From the NCBI GenBank assembly GCA_021018995.1, contig CM037585.1, forward strand, positions 129,018,791 to 129,082,790: 64,000 nucleotides of DNA, read 5' to 3'. The notes under the pieces are model-generated. The model was given only the letters and a program-made list of their open reading frames with translations, searched no databases and was not told the origin of the DNA. The position numbers were made by a program, and so were the translations under genes. Source of the DNA: Chloranthus sessilifolius. Lineage: Eukaryota > Streptophyta > Magnoliopsida > Chloranthales > Chloranthaceae. Positions 45,258 to 57,018 of this stretch are shown in pieces (the stretch's first letter is position 1; every line of letters starts with the position of its first letter).

Positions 45258-48200
45258 ACCTTATAACAAGATATTTTGAACCTCTACTAATTTGTTGTTA
45301 TTAGAGATAACTATCACAACGGAATTGTCACATAAGATTGTCAGTGGCCCTAAAATATTATCAACAATTTGAAGCACTGAGATAAAATTCTTCAACCATA
45401 TCGCCTTACATGTTGCCTCAAAATATGCAATGAACTCTGCTTCCATAGTTGACGAAATAATCAATATTTGCTTAACGTTCTTCCAAGATATAGGTCCACC
45501 TGCAAGCATAAATATATAACCCGATGTGGACTTACGGGTGTCATGACACCCAACATAGTCGGCATCTGAATAACCAATAACTTCAAGGTTATTAGACTTT
45601 TTGTTCTTCAGCATGTGCCCTTTTGTCCCTTATAAATAGTGAAAAACCTTCTTGACTGTTTTTCAATGGTCCAAATTAAGATTACATTGATACCTACTAA
45701 GCATGCCAACTATATACGTTATGTCTAGACGAGGACAAACTTGTGCATATATAAGACTCTCAACTATCGATGCATAGGGAATTATCTCTATCTACTTTCT
45801 CTCTAAATTGATTATGGGACTCTGAAGTAGACTAAATTTATCACCCTTAATCACAGGGGCAACAATAGCGGAACACTTATGCATATTAAAATTTTTGAGA
45901 ACTTTATTAATATAAGCTCTTTGAGACAATCTCAATATGTCACAGACTTTTTCTCGATGAATATCAATTCCTATAACATAGGAAGTTTTACCAAGATCTT
46001 TTATAGTAAAACTTTTTGATAAAATTTTTTTTGTCTCATGCAATATGCTCAAATTACTATTCGCAAATAATATATTATCAACATACAAAACAAGGATGAT
46101 AAACTTGCTCCCACTGATTTTAAGATATATGCATTGATCCATAATATTTTCTTTAAAATCAAAGTTTGAATGATTTCGTAAAATTTTAAGTACTATTATC
46201 GAGATACCTGCTTTAAATCATATATAGACCTTTTGAGTCTATAAACTAAATGACTCTCCCCCTCAACCTGAAAACATTCAGGTTATATCATAAAGACATC
46301 TTCATACAAGTCACCATTCAGAAAAATAATTTTTATATCCATTTGATGCAATTCTAAGTCAAAAATGGGCTACTAATGCCATGACTATCCGGAAGGATTC
46401 CTTTCTAGAGATAGGGAAAAATATCTATTTATAGTTTATTCCCACATTTTGAGAGAACCATTTAGCGACTAACCTGACCTTGTATCTTTCTACATTAGCT
46501 TTGGAGTCTTACTTAGTTTTATATACTCATTTACAGCCTACAGGCCTAACTCCTTCAGGTAACTCGCAAAGATCTCAGACCGAGTTATGTTTTATTGATT
46601 ACAACTCATCCTTCATAGCTTCGAGTCATTGAGTGGATTTGTGGCTCTTTATATCTTGGTTAAAAGAAACATGATTTGTTTCCTTTGCAAAATTATACTC
46701 ACTCTCATTGAGGTAAACGATGTAGTCATCAGAAATGGCTAACTTCTTTGCTCTCTCTGGTTTACACAATGATTGACATTGGCGGTCACCATAGGAGCTA
46801 GAGTCTCCTCAATATGGGGTGCTGCAATAGGTATAGCCTCAGGTGCATGAACACATCTTGAATGGCTGGTGTTGGTATCACCTTTTCTTAGATAAAAGGG
46901 ATAAGAATTATAACTCAATTCTCCTCAAAAGTGATTTTCCTAGGCTCAACACTTCTACTTCTCACAGTCCTCAAAGAATTTCGCATATCTAGTCTAAACA
47001 ATCTAAGTATTATAAGTGGGGCAATAAAATATGTATCATTTTGACCTATTAGTGTAACCAACGAAATGACAACTTATAATTTTAGGATCTAATTTTCCTA
47101 ATTGTGGATTATACATCTTTGCTTCAGCTAAACAACCTCAAATATGTAAATATCCTAAAGTCGATTTTCTTTCTACCCATAGCTCATAAGGAATTTTGGA
47201 AACAACCTTACTAGGAACTCGATTCAGGATATACACCATTATTTTTAAGGCTTCTCCCCACAAGAATATAGGCAACTTAGAGTTGCACAACATACTTCTC
47301 ACCATATCCATAAGAGTACAATTTTGTCGCTTAGCTATACCGTTCTGTTCAAGTGTTCCCGACATAGCATATATTAAGCAACAATGTCATGCTCTTGTAG
47401 ATACAAGGTGAATGGTTCTAGATTACGACCTGTTTCAGAGTATCTTTCATAGTACTCTCCATATCTATCAGATCTTATAATTTTAATCTTCGAATTAAGT
47501 TGTAACTCAACTTTGACTTTATAGATTTTAAATATATCCAGAGCCTCAGACTTCTTATAAATGAGAAATATATAACCAAAACGAGAATAATTATCAGTAA
47601 AGGTAATAAAATACTTTTTGCCACTAATAGCAGGAGTTGGAAATGATTCACAAATATCAGTGTAGGCTACTTCCAGCAAACTCGTACTCTTGATAGCTCA
47701 TTTCTTATTAGTCTTCATGAGTTTTTCTTTAATGTAATCTACACAAGTATTGAAGTCAGAGAAATTGAGCTTATCAATTATATCATCTTTAATTAATCTC
47801 TTCATTCTATTTTTAGATATATGGCCTAAACGTTTATGTCATAAAATGGAAGAGTTATCGATTACTCATTTTCGTTTCTTACTAACTTTATCATCCACAT
47901 GCATAGAAAATAAAGATTGGGCATAATATGAATCCAAATTTAATTTATAAAGATTGCCCACTAGTGAGCCACCACCCACAATATCGAAATCAAATAATAA
48001 AGTAAAATTATTATGTTCAAATTTAAATTCAGAACCTAATAAATCCAATTTAAAATTTTATATAAGGTTTCTAGTGATACATGGAACATAAATAGTATCA
48101 ACTAAATCCAGAATGAAACCACTATCTAAAATAAGACGGAGAGTCCCAATTGTCTGCATGTTTGCTTCTACTCTATTTTCGAGTTTAATAGTTCATTCGC

Positions 48201-49160
48201 CTCTACTTAGTTTCCTGCTTGATCAAAATTCATGCATTGAATTACTTATGTGAATAGTTGCACTAGAATTTATCCACCAAGTATTGCGTGGAGCATCAAC
48301 AGAAAGTGATTCAAAACACACAGAGACTAGGTAATTACCTTTCTTAACTAGCCAATCTCTATATTTCTGATAATCCTTCTTGATATGTCCCTTCTTCTTA
48401 CAGAAGTGACACTTGACGCAAGAAGTAGACCCGCTAGCGTTTCCTTGTTTGGTTCTCGATGGAGAAGTTTTCATGTTCTTTCCTTTATATAATCATTTCT
48501 TTCTCTTAAAAGTTCTTTTTAATGGTCCAAGAGCGGCGTAATGAGCACTTTCAGGTTTTTCAACCCTAAACCTTTCTTCTTCTTAGACACAGTGAATGAT
48601 TAACTCGTTAATCTTCCATTTATCTTTCTGCGTGCTATAATTGATCTTGAACATGTCAAACTGTACAGGAAGAGAAGTCATGATGAAGTAAACAAGATAA
48701 CCCTCAGAAAAGTTCATATCCATTTCTTTTAATTGAATCATCAAGCCACTCATTCTCATAATGTGCTCCCATACGCCACTATGGCCATCATATTTCATGA
48801 TTCCCATTTTAATAATAAGACTACTGACAAGCATCTTAGAAGTCTCCTGAAATTATTCCTGAATGGCTTGCATGTATTCTTTTGCATTATGCGAGTCAGG
48901 AATACCTCCTCGGTTCGCATAAATAATGGAACTCCTTATGATCATTAGGCTCATACGATTTGATCTATCCCACTTTTCAAAATTTATATTGTTCACATCA
49001 AGATCCTCAGCTGAGGTGTCGACAGTGAGCGCCTTGGGTTTATCAAATCGTATAGCATATTCAAGATCCATTCAACCTAAAATAATTTGAACTTGCTCCT
49101 TCCATTTGTCATAGTTTGAGTCACTCAAAGATTTAAATCTATCAATCATAGTAGTAATAG
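45258..49160 (-). pseudogene. Copia gag-pol remnant (minus strand)
   Basis: Reading right to left. Gag: FKSLSDSNYDKWKEQVQIIL, then after a stop DLEYAIRFDKPKALTVD, and GGIPDSHNAKEYMQAIQE (49160-48580). Zinc knuckle CHFCKKKGHIKKDYQ near 48400, with its last Cys replaced by Tyr. Integrase: [38 protein letters not shown] (47680-47138). Reverse transcriptase tail with YVDNILFANS near 46080, where the second catalytic Asp is Asn. RNase H: SDADYVGCHDTRKSTSGY, SSTMEAEFIAYFEA (45614-45261). Several stops. It is inactive by both catalytic and knuckle changes. Confidence 0.87.
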
Positions 49161-51066
49161 AAGACGGATTCAATACTGTACAATAATTAAGGGTTTTATT
49201 ATGGCCACATACAATTATAGTAACTATTAATTTCACAAGGTTATATTTATAGTATTTGACACAAGTGTTAAATTATGTCAGAATATAATAAAGATTAAAA
49301 CCAATGTGGTTTTATTGAGAAATAATTTATATCATTATGATCTTCCGTTGGGTCGAGTAATAACACACGAGCCGCTTCCTCAATCTACATGAATGATTAT
49401 GGTACTAATTGTATCGTTATGGCCCTCTGTTGGGCCGATTCACAATATGTTAGCAGTACCGATACACAAAATAATTAATAGTAAAATACAACCATCACAC
49501 AACATTAAGTAATTCATCACTGTTGGGCAGAAGTAATCCCTTAAGTTGTAATGCCAACATTTACTACACAGTTTCACTAAATTTGTAATACGGTCTTTGA
49601 CAAAAATAAATCTCACTATGAAAACCACGGCACTTAGAAAGATCATCTGCGTTGGGCAGAAGAATCCTTCCAAGCCATGTCTTCTATTTGGGTTTATAAT
49701 ATTTTAGATGGTCACAAAAGTGGTTAAACAACAAAATAAATAAGTCACTCAAGATATGCAAGTGACCAAATCTAACTCGTATTGTGGGTAAGTGCCAAAA
49801 ATTAACAATAATCATGAGTAACATTATGTCGGTAATAGCCTTGGTACTAGAGCACAACCTCCAATAACCCTAATTAAAGGCACTCAAATTTATAATAATG
49901 ATCCAATTAAAATTTGTCAAAAGGACATCAAGTCATGAAAACATCACAACAAAGAGCTCCTTGTAAAAAATAGATCTAAAATATAGATCCGAAATATCCG
50001 AGAAAGTCAAAATTCATATATAATGTCCGAAAATCGGACCTATAAATAACCTAGAAATGACCCGAAAAGAATAATGAATAATATGAGTCACAATTGGGCC
50101 TTAAGGGCAAACGGATCGTGTCTAACGGGCCGAATTGGGTCATGAATCATGGGTCGGGAATGGACTGGACCGGCCCATGGGCTGGATCGGGTCATGACCC
50201 GAGTCCGATTATCGATCGGGCCAGGTCACAGACCGAGTTGGGTCTAGTGTTTATACGGATCCATAGGCCGGGTTGGGCATGTGGACTATACGAAAAATCG
50301 GGTCACGGGGCCCAATAGACCCATCGTGTAAGAAAAGGGAGACACAACAGAATGGTGTTTTAAAATTGTGATGCTTCAGAAGTCCTCTTCTTCTTCAATA
50401 AAAAAGAAAGAGACCTTAGACCTCTTTTATTTGTAGCTGCCATTAAATGAAGGCCATAAATATCACTTCACGTTTACGCTCAACTAGCCATGATTGATTT
50501 AACCCAATTTTGCTTGCTAAAGGCGTTGATATCTATAATGGTGTGCTTAGGGTAACGGAGTTATGAAGGCAAGCCATGCATGATAAACGACCATTACTAA
50601 AAGACCCAAAGGAACCAACACTACATCTAAGTATTTCTCCTCAATCAACGCACGTTAGCAGCTGATCCCTTTTGCTCTAGTTCTCCAACTTGAATTCTTA
50701 TATATATACATAATCAAGTTCAAAGATACAGTTCAACTAATCATGGCTAAAAAAAACTGAATCAACCAACCCTTGCATATTATTTTCAAATTATAACATT
50801 GATAATAGAAAACGAACATCAATCCATTGATTGTGGATAAAAAAAATAATTATAAGAAGAAGATACCAACTACGGCAAACGTAACCATAGATTCTTCTTC
50901 GCATGCCCACATTACGTTTCAATTCATATTTTCGAAAAAAAAATTGTACGTTTCATCAATAATACAGAGAACTATATTCTCTCTCTAGGTTTCAATATCA
51001 CACAAGATAAAACTCATGTATTAATGCTTTGACCGATCAAACATCAGTCATGGCTATGATACCAAT
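49161..51066 (-). other. 5' leader of copia element, with GGGTC-rich insert
   Basis: Non-coding stretch between the primer site and gag, unusually long at about 1.9 kb. From 50090 to 50330 base composition changes to GGGTC/GGCCC-rich words (gggtcatgacccgagtccg), like the repeats at 56860 and 58310, so a small element probably inserted here. Confidence 0.5.
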
Positions 51067-51538
51067 TGATGGATCTATCGATCCAGCCATCCAAATATTT
51101 GCCCTTGGGTCTAGGCGCATGATCAATCAAAACAACAAATAAACAACCCATAAATTAAAATATATGTGCACACTTTGAGTGTGAGCAATGAAAGATGAGT
51201 TTCCGCTTCGATCTTCAATGATCTCCTCGCTCTCAATACCTCCTAACACAATGAGGATGCTTTTACTAATAAGGAGGGTTGAAGTGTGTCGAGCAATCGT
51301 TGGGACCAAGAATCCCTTATATTTATAGCTAATGAGTCCTTTCCCATTAAGGACTTAAAATTAATTATATTGTGATTGAAATCACAATCATACCCTAACT
51401 AAAAGACTAAATTATTAGTTGCTTATCCTCTTCAAATTCACCGATTTAGCAACTATTATATCACAAGATTGATCATATGTCATTCACCGGTCAACGAATT
51501 CACCATAGTGGCTGCCACCAAAATAAAAACTTCTAACA
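51067..51538 (-). repeat. 5' LTR of nested copia element
   Basis: 472 bp; its right flank continues directly with LINE endonuclease sequence. Confidence 0.88.
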
Positions 51539-54500
51539 CTCAATGCTCTCCTTTCCCTGACGGAGAAGTCTAAAGTGGGGAGGTATTTGAGTTCCATGAG
51601 AAAGTCTAATGCGAGCTATTGGTTGTTCTAATAACAGGTGCCCTATTCACTTGGTCGAATAATTAGTAGTCGCCTTCTCTATGCAGAATCGATAGGTTCT
51701 TGTGTAATTATGAGTTTGATCGATTATATCCGAATTTAGCTTGCTCGGGTCATCTTCGATTGGCATCTAATCACATTCCTATCTCTCTGACGCTTGATGA
51801 CGATGACTGGGGCCCGCCTCCTTTTCGGTTCAAGAATACATAATTGAAGGTTCCTTTTTTTAATGATTTGGTTCTTGCTACTTGGCCGGATCTCCAAGTT
51901 CAGGGTACTGCTCAATTTAAGCTGGATTCTAAACTGCGGCTTCTTAAAAAGAAAATTCTCGTTTGGTGCAGAGAGATTTATGAGGATTTGGAGTCTACTT
52001 TGGGGATGTTGCGGGAGGAAATTAACACTCTAGACAGGGAGGAGGAAACTTGACCATTGTCAGTGGCTGAAGATTACAAAAGAAAAGAATTACAACAACT
52101 TCTCTCAGCTAAATTGGTCGAGGAAGAAATAAAATGGAAGCAACGGTCCAAGGAGAAATGGATCAGGGAGGGTGATTGAAATACTAAATATTTTCACCTC
52201 ATTGCTAATGCTAGAAGATGGGTGCATTCTATCAGAAATGTGGTGGTTAGTGGAGTTAGAGTGGATCAGAAGGAGGACATTGCTATGGCGATTACTAATT
52301 ATTATCGAGATTTGTATAAGGATGAAAGAATCTGCAAGCCTGCGCTTGATGGTTTGGACTTCTTGGGTATTTCTGCGAGTGATAGAGAGGAGGTTGAGAA
52401 GCCTTTCGTAGAAAATGAGGTCTTTTGTGTAGTCTCTAAAGCCAAAGGTGACAAGGCACCAGACCTCGATGGCTTCACCTTTGCTTTTTTTTTTTTGAAA
52501 AAATTATGGGAATCTCTGAGGTCTGAGGTGATGGAGGTGTTTCTGGAATTTTATAGTGATGTTATCAACAAAGGTGTAAACCCCACTTTCCTTACGTTAA
52601 TTCTGAAGATTCAAGGGGCTTCGGACATCAAAGATTTTCGTCTGATTAGTCTGATTGGAAGCGTTTATAAGATAGTAGCTAAGGTGCTAGCCAACAGGCT
52701 TAGGCATGTTTTAGGGAAGATCATCTCTCCAAATCAGGGTGCATTCATAAAAGCAAGAATGCCCACGATATGGCGGTTATCGCCCATGATGTGTGCACTC
52801 ACGCCATGTGATGAATTTACCCGATGTGGCTTGCAAAATGGACCTGGAGAAGGCTTATGACAGAGTAAATTGGTTCTTCCTCGATTACATGTTGGGTCGT
52901 ATGGGTTTTGGTGATCTTTGGAGGCATTGGATGTACTCCTACTACTCGTCCCCGACTTGTTCGGTGATGATAAATGGCAAACCTAACGGTTATTTCCGGA
53001 ATAGCAGGGGTCTAAGGAAAGGATACCCATTGTCCCCCTTCTTATTTAACATTGTTAGTGAAGGGCTATGCGGTATGTTGTGTAATGGGGCAAAGGAAGG
53101 TTAGTTCAAAGGATTCTAATTGGTGAAAAATGGTGAGAGGGTGACCCACCTGCAATTCGTAGATGACACCCTAATTTTCTGCGGGTGTAATGTCACACAG
53201 AGCTCACAAGTATATATAAAAAATATTCTGGTATGTTATGAGGAGGTTTTTGGGATGCGGGTAAATTTTCATAAATCTACCATCCACGAAATCAGGTGAC
53301 CCAAAATGAGCTAAAACTGTTGGTCGAGGGAACTGGCTTCAGGTGTGAGATGTTTCCTTCTCGCTACTTAGGTTTGCCGATGTGCTCAGGTATGCCTCGG
53401 AGACACCTTTGGGACTCTATTATTGATAGATCTAGTCGAAGACTCGCGTCTTGGAAGAGTAGGCTTCTATCCAAAGGGGGTAGATTGACCCTCATTAAAG
53501 CTTTTCTCTCAAACCAGGCGGTATTCAGTTTATCGATGTTTCGGTGTCCGAAAAGTGTGGTGGGTGCTTTGGAGAGGATCCAATGAGATTTCCTATGGTG
53601 TGGTGGTGCGGGCAGTCATAAAAACCACTTGATTAACTGGGAAACAACTTGTTTACCTCTGAAGGGGGAGCCTCAATATTAAACGAATTGCGGATATGAA
53701 TGATGCACTCCTAGCTAAATGGTGGTGGAAGCTGGGGGAGGCCAAGGAAGACTGGTGGGTTAAGTTGGTTGCCTCTAAGTACCGTATCACCTTTCAAGAT
53801 AATATGGTGCAGAGGACGAATGGTGGTAGTGGGTCGGGTTGGTGGTCTAGTATTTGTAAAGTGAAACCCAAATTCGATAGGCTCATCATTTGGAAGGTGG
53901 GCAACGGGGAGATGATCATTTTTTGGTTGGATAAGTGGGTAGATGTGAGGCCTCTTCATACTTTGTTTCCTCAACTTTTTTAGTTGACTAGAGGGAAAGA
54001 TTGTTGCATTAGTGAATTCTGGAATGGAAGTGGTGAAGGTAGAGCAAGTTTTTGGCAAATCCCATTTAGGCGGCGTTTGAAAGGTCCTGAGGAGCTCCTC
54101 CTCTCCGATCTGCTGAACTTGCTACCCGACAAGCCTCTAACTCCCGCTAAAAAAGTTGAAGTGGTCTGTCTTGGCGCAAGAAATGAGAGATTTTCAGTGG
54201 CTCACTGTTATAAGTTCTTCAATAGGACTCTTGTGTGTCAACAATAGATTGTTATGTGGAAATCTCCGATTCCGCCCAATGTGAAATTCTTCATATGATG
54301 TGCAGTATGAGAGAAAATTATCACCGTTGATAATCTTAGATCTAGGGGCATAATCATGGTGAGCTATTGTCCTTTCTGTAAAAGCGGTGAATTTGCCTTT
54401 CACCTCCTCATGTCTTGTAAGATAGCTTTCTATATTTGGACGGCGGTCATCAAGTGTTTTGGGGTTAGTTGGTGTCTTCTTGGTTTTATCAAGGAGGCTA

Positions 54501-54980
54501 TTGTGGGCTGGGGCTGTGGTTGCTTTTCCGACATTGGGAACTTTCTTTGGCAGGTAGCCCCCTAGTCACGTGGGAGCTCTGGAACGAGAGAAACCGGCGT
54601 ACCTTTACAAGAAAGGTCATGGGCTTCCATGCAATTGCAAAATCTATTTTACTTCTCAGAAGTAAATGGACTATTGCTGCCAACCTTTTAGAGGTGGAGA
54701 TGAGGCAGTTGTGGGGGTTGGGTCTCAAGAACTTGCTCGTTGAATTGTCAAAAATCATCAACTCGTAGGCTTGCGTCAGGCTTTGGCGTGTTTGTGCCTC
54801 TCTTTCTTTGCTCTGTTGTGTTGCAGGTCCGGTCGGCCATTTGGGTTCCCCTTGGTTGGGTCGGTAGTGATGACATTGCCGAAGCTCCCTCCTGTTGGCC
54901 AGCCGCGGCCCTTTGGGCTCCTTTTTGTCGTATTGTAGTTTGTTTTTTATTTTATTTTATTTACCTCTTCAAAAAAAAAA

Positions 54981-55405
54981 GTGTACATAAAATTTAATCA
55001 TTTTTTTTTAGTTACATAAAACTTAATGATAAGATAGTGTTTTATAATTTGCTTGCTAAAATCATATTTTAATAAGCAGGCCACCCAATGTCTCCATTTC
55101 CCTATGGATCTTTAATGTACAAAAAATCAGGTATTAATATGTACGACACGCTATCCGATGCACTACAGTCATTCAAACGATCATATTCCTTCCACTTAAC
55201 TAATCTTGTGAGAATGACTTAAAAACATAGGAAAACAATATTTATGAGAAAAGTTAGGAATATGAGTTGGCCAAAAATCTGCAGGATTCTAACTTATCAG
55301 GAAGTTGAGCTTTTTTTTATTGAAAATCTCATAATCACCCAAAGGAGGCCTTAAAGTCAATTCAAGATCGGCTCCTATATTGTCTGGTGCATGACTGGGT
55401 CAGAC
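54981..55405. other. No feature recognised
   Basis: AT-rich DNA between the LINE poly(A) and MITE D. Confidence 0.45.
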
Positions 55406-55480
55406 CAAGGATCAAAATTTCGGCCGAAATGACCGAAATTTCGGTTTCCGTCCCCTCCGAAACCGAAATTTTGATCCTTG
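55406..55480. mobile_element. hAT-type MITE D, 75 bp, perfect 8-bp TSD
   Basis: CAAGGATCAAAATTTCGG at the left and its inverted copy CCGAAATTTTGATCCTTG at the right; flanks ggtcagac identical at 55398-55405 and 55481-55488. The centre is only three short ccgaaatttcgg-type words. It is the smallest family member and may define the minimum that can be mobilised. Confidence 0.88.
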
Positions 55481-55544
55481 GGTCAGACACTCATACTAAC
55501 TCATTTTTGTTAAATGGTGAGGTATAGAATGCGTGTAGGGTTGA

Positions 55545-55830
55545 TTGAAAACGACACCGAACCAAATCAATTTGGTTTTGATTTTGGTCCCTAAAAGCCG
55601 AAAGGTGGTTTGGTAAAATAAAAAAATTAAATTAAATAAATGAAAAAAAAGCGAGAACCGAACAAAACAGACCAAAACGAAATAGGATCGATTGCGGTTT
55701 GAGGGGTTGAAAAAATCGGTTAACTGAAACCAAAATATTTCGATTAGAGTGCGATTTTACAAAAATCGAACTGAAAACTCTGGCAAGTTTTCGGTTCAGT
55801 TCGATACAGTTAACCGAATCTGCACCCGTA
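55545..55830. repeat. AACCGAAA-rich dispersed repeat
   Basis: Words gaaccgaac, ccaaaacgaaat, tcggttcagttcgata and a ctgcacccgta end resemble the segment at 43605. The left edge gtagggttgattg is loosely inverted to the right edge, as in plant MITEs with GGGTGCA ends. Confidence 0.5.
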
Positions 55831-56008
55831 GATAGAGCCTCTAAATAACTGTGTGCATTCTCAAGTCGGCAGGGCTGAGCTTTCGAGTTTGGGGAGCACA
55901 ATTCACTAATTCAGTGACAGCCCACCCGCCGAATAAAATCTCCTTTTATCATGTTGATAATCTAATAATGTCGGTGACCGGTGAGGAGTGAAGATGGGTT
56001 AAATGCCT

Positions 56009-56822
56009 TGAGCATTTAACACTTTTTCCAAAGGTTCTGAGGACTTTATGTCTCATCAAATTGCTTACCGTGAGTGTTCTCCGACCAATTTCTCAAGGCG
56101 ATTTTGAGATGGGAGGGGTGGAAAGGGTGGATTTAATCCCTTTCCATCTTTTTTTTTTTTATATTTTTAATAAATTGATTCTTTCGAGGTCGTCTTTTGC
56201 TTGGAGGTTTCCTTTCATTATTCTTTACTTATTTTTTCTTATTTTAGAGTTAGAATATAGGAGTTTTATTCTCTTTTCGGGGAGAAACTTCTTTTCCGAG
56301 GAGATTGTCTAGGCTTTTTTACAATCCATATTTGTTTCTGAAATGATTTTGGTCACGAATTTTATCGGCGTATTGATGACTTCGTTGTTGCGTAAATACA
56401 TACACTATATTTATGTCATGATGCATTGTTTAAAAGCTTCAATTGAAGCGATGTGTGAAGCTTTTGGTCAGTTGTTGCCTCCATTTTCAACGTGATGAGA
56501 GTTTTTGTAGATCGTGAGTTTGTCGATGGTGGTGACATCTCTTCGGGTGAATCTTCGATGGCAGTTATCGGCGAATGTTCAGGATGGTGGTGGATTCTCA
56601 AATTTTTACCTTATTTTGAAGGTCCCTAAATTTCGTGTCATTATTAGATGGGTCTTAAATGTCATTCAATGTATTTTAATGTTAGTTTTTATAATTACCA
56701 TTCTTTGGATTGTGGCCCTCTACTCTGTAACCGTCTATTTGAAATTACTTATTTTTCAGTTTGTAACCGTCCTCCATTTCTAAAGAAAAGGATAAAAGTT
56801 TCATCTCAAAAAAAAAAAAAAA
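56009..56822 (+). mobile_element. Polyadenylated retro-insertion (truncated LINE or retroposed RNA)
   Basis: It ends gataaaagtttcatctc plus about 18 A, a typical plant L1 3' end. The 8-mer aaatgcct occurs at 56001-56008 and again directly after the poly(A) at 56823-56830, consistent with a TSD. The body has no retroelement protein motif; ORFs at 56061 and 56514 are short. The left TSD and the first A of the right one merge with the A-run, so the ends are uncertain by a few bases. Confidence 0.6.
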
Positions 56823-56859
56823 AAATGCCTATCGTGAATCTGGCCACATGTAGAATTTG

Positions 56860-57009
56860 GGCTCAAATCTGGATTGGGTCAGGGTCTCCCAAGCCCGACC
56901 CGACCCGTTCCATGAAACCCTCAACCACCCAACCCGATAATTTTAGTAAAAACTCAGTCAGGTCATGTTCGGGTAAAGAAACCTAAATCCAAACCTTTTA
57001 ATAAATGGG
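56860..57009. repeat. CCCGACCC-rich repeat, left part, split by fold-back element
   Basis: Words cccgacccgacccg and aacccgataatttt, continued after the insertion at 58148 (cgatctgacgtaac, acccgatgcgcttacacccc). It is the same GGGTCGGGTT type found at 50090 and 58310. Continuity across 57010-58147 supports the excision model of that insertion. Confidence 0.5.
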
Positions 57010-57018
57010 TTGGCATTT

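Larger units (their letters stand above)
44219..51538 (-). mobile_element. Ty1/copia retrotransposon nested in LINE, minus orientation
   Basis: LTRs at 51067-51538 (5') and 44219-44688 (3'), 472 and 470 bp, TGTTAGAA...TCCATCA on the minus strand. The primer site TGGTATCATAGCC follows the 5' LTR at about 51064. A polypurine tract AAGTGGGAGAT precedes the 3' LTR. Flanks ttcaa (44214-44218) and ctcaa (51539-51543) are a 5-bp TSD with one transition. Excising the element rejoins the LINE at its GDFN endonuclease motif. Each LTR has a TATAAATATAAGG promoter block. Confidence 0.9.
43845..54980 (+). pseudogene. L1-type LINE, split by a copia element
   Basis: Plus-strand ORF2 remnants. Endonuclease from 43855 (FLKSEIVALQETKS, GSRGGILVGW, TAVYGPTDRDLADEF) to 44218. 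It resumes at 51539 with the GDFN motif straddling the insertion. A TKYFHLIANARRWVHS-like region lies at about 52180. Reverse transcriptase 52430-53290 includes KAPDLDGFT, KDFRLISLIGSVYKI, MDLEKAYDRVNW, GLRKGYPLSPFLF and the catalytic box FVDDTLIFC at 53155. Next come YLGLPM and the SWKSRLLSKGGRLTLIKAFL block, and a zf-RVT (YCPFCKSGEFAFHLLMSCK) near 54365. It ends in a poly(A) run at 54971-54980. Many stops and frameshifts are present. The 5' end (ORF1 and first part of the endonuclease) is missing. Confidence 0.83.
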
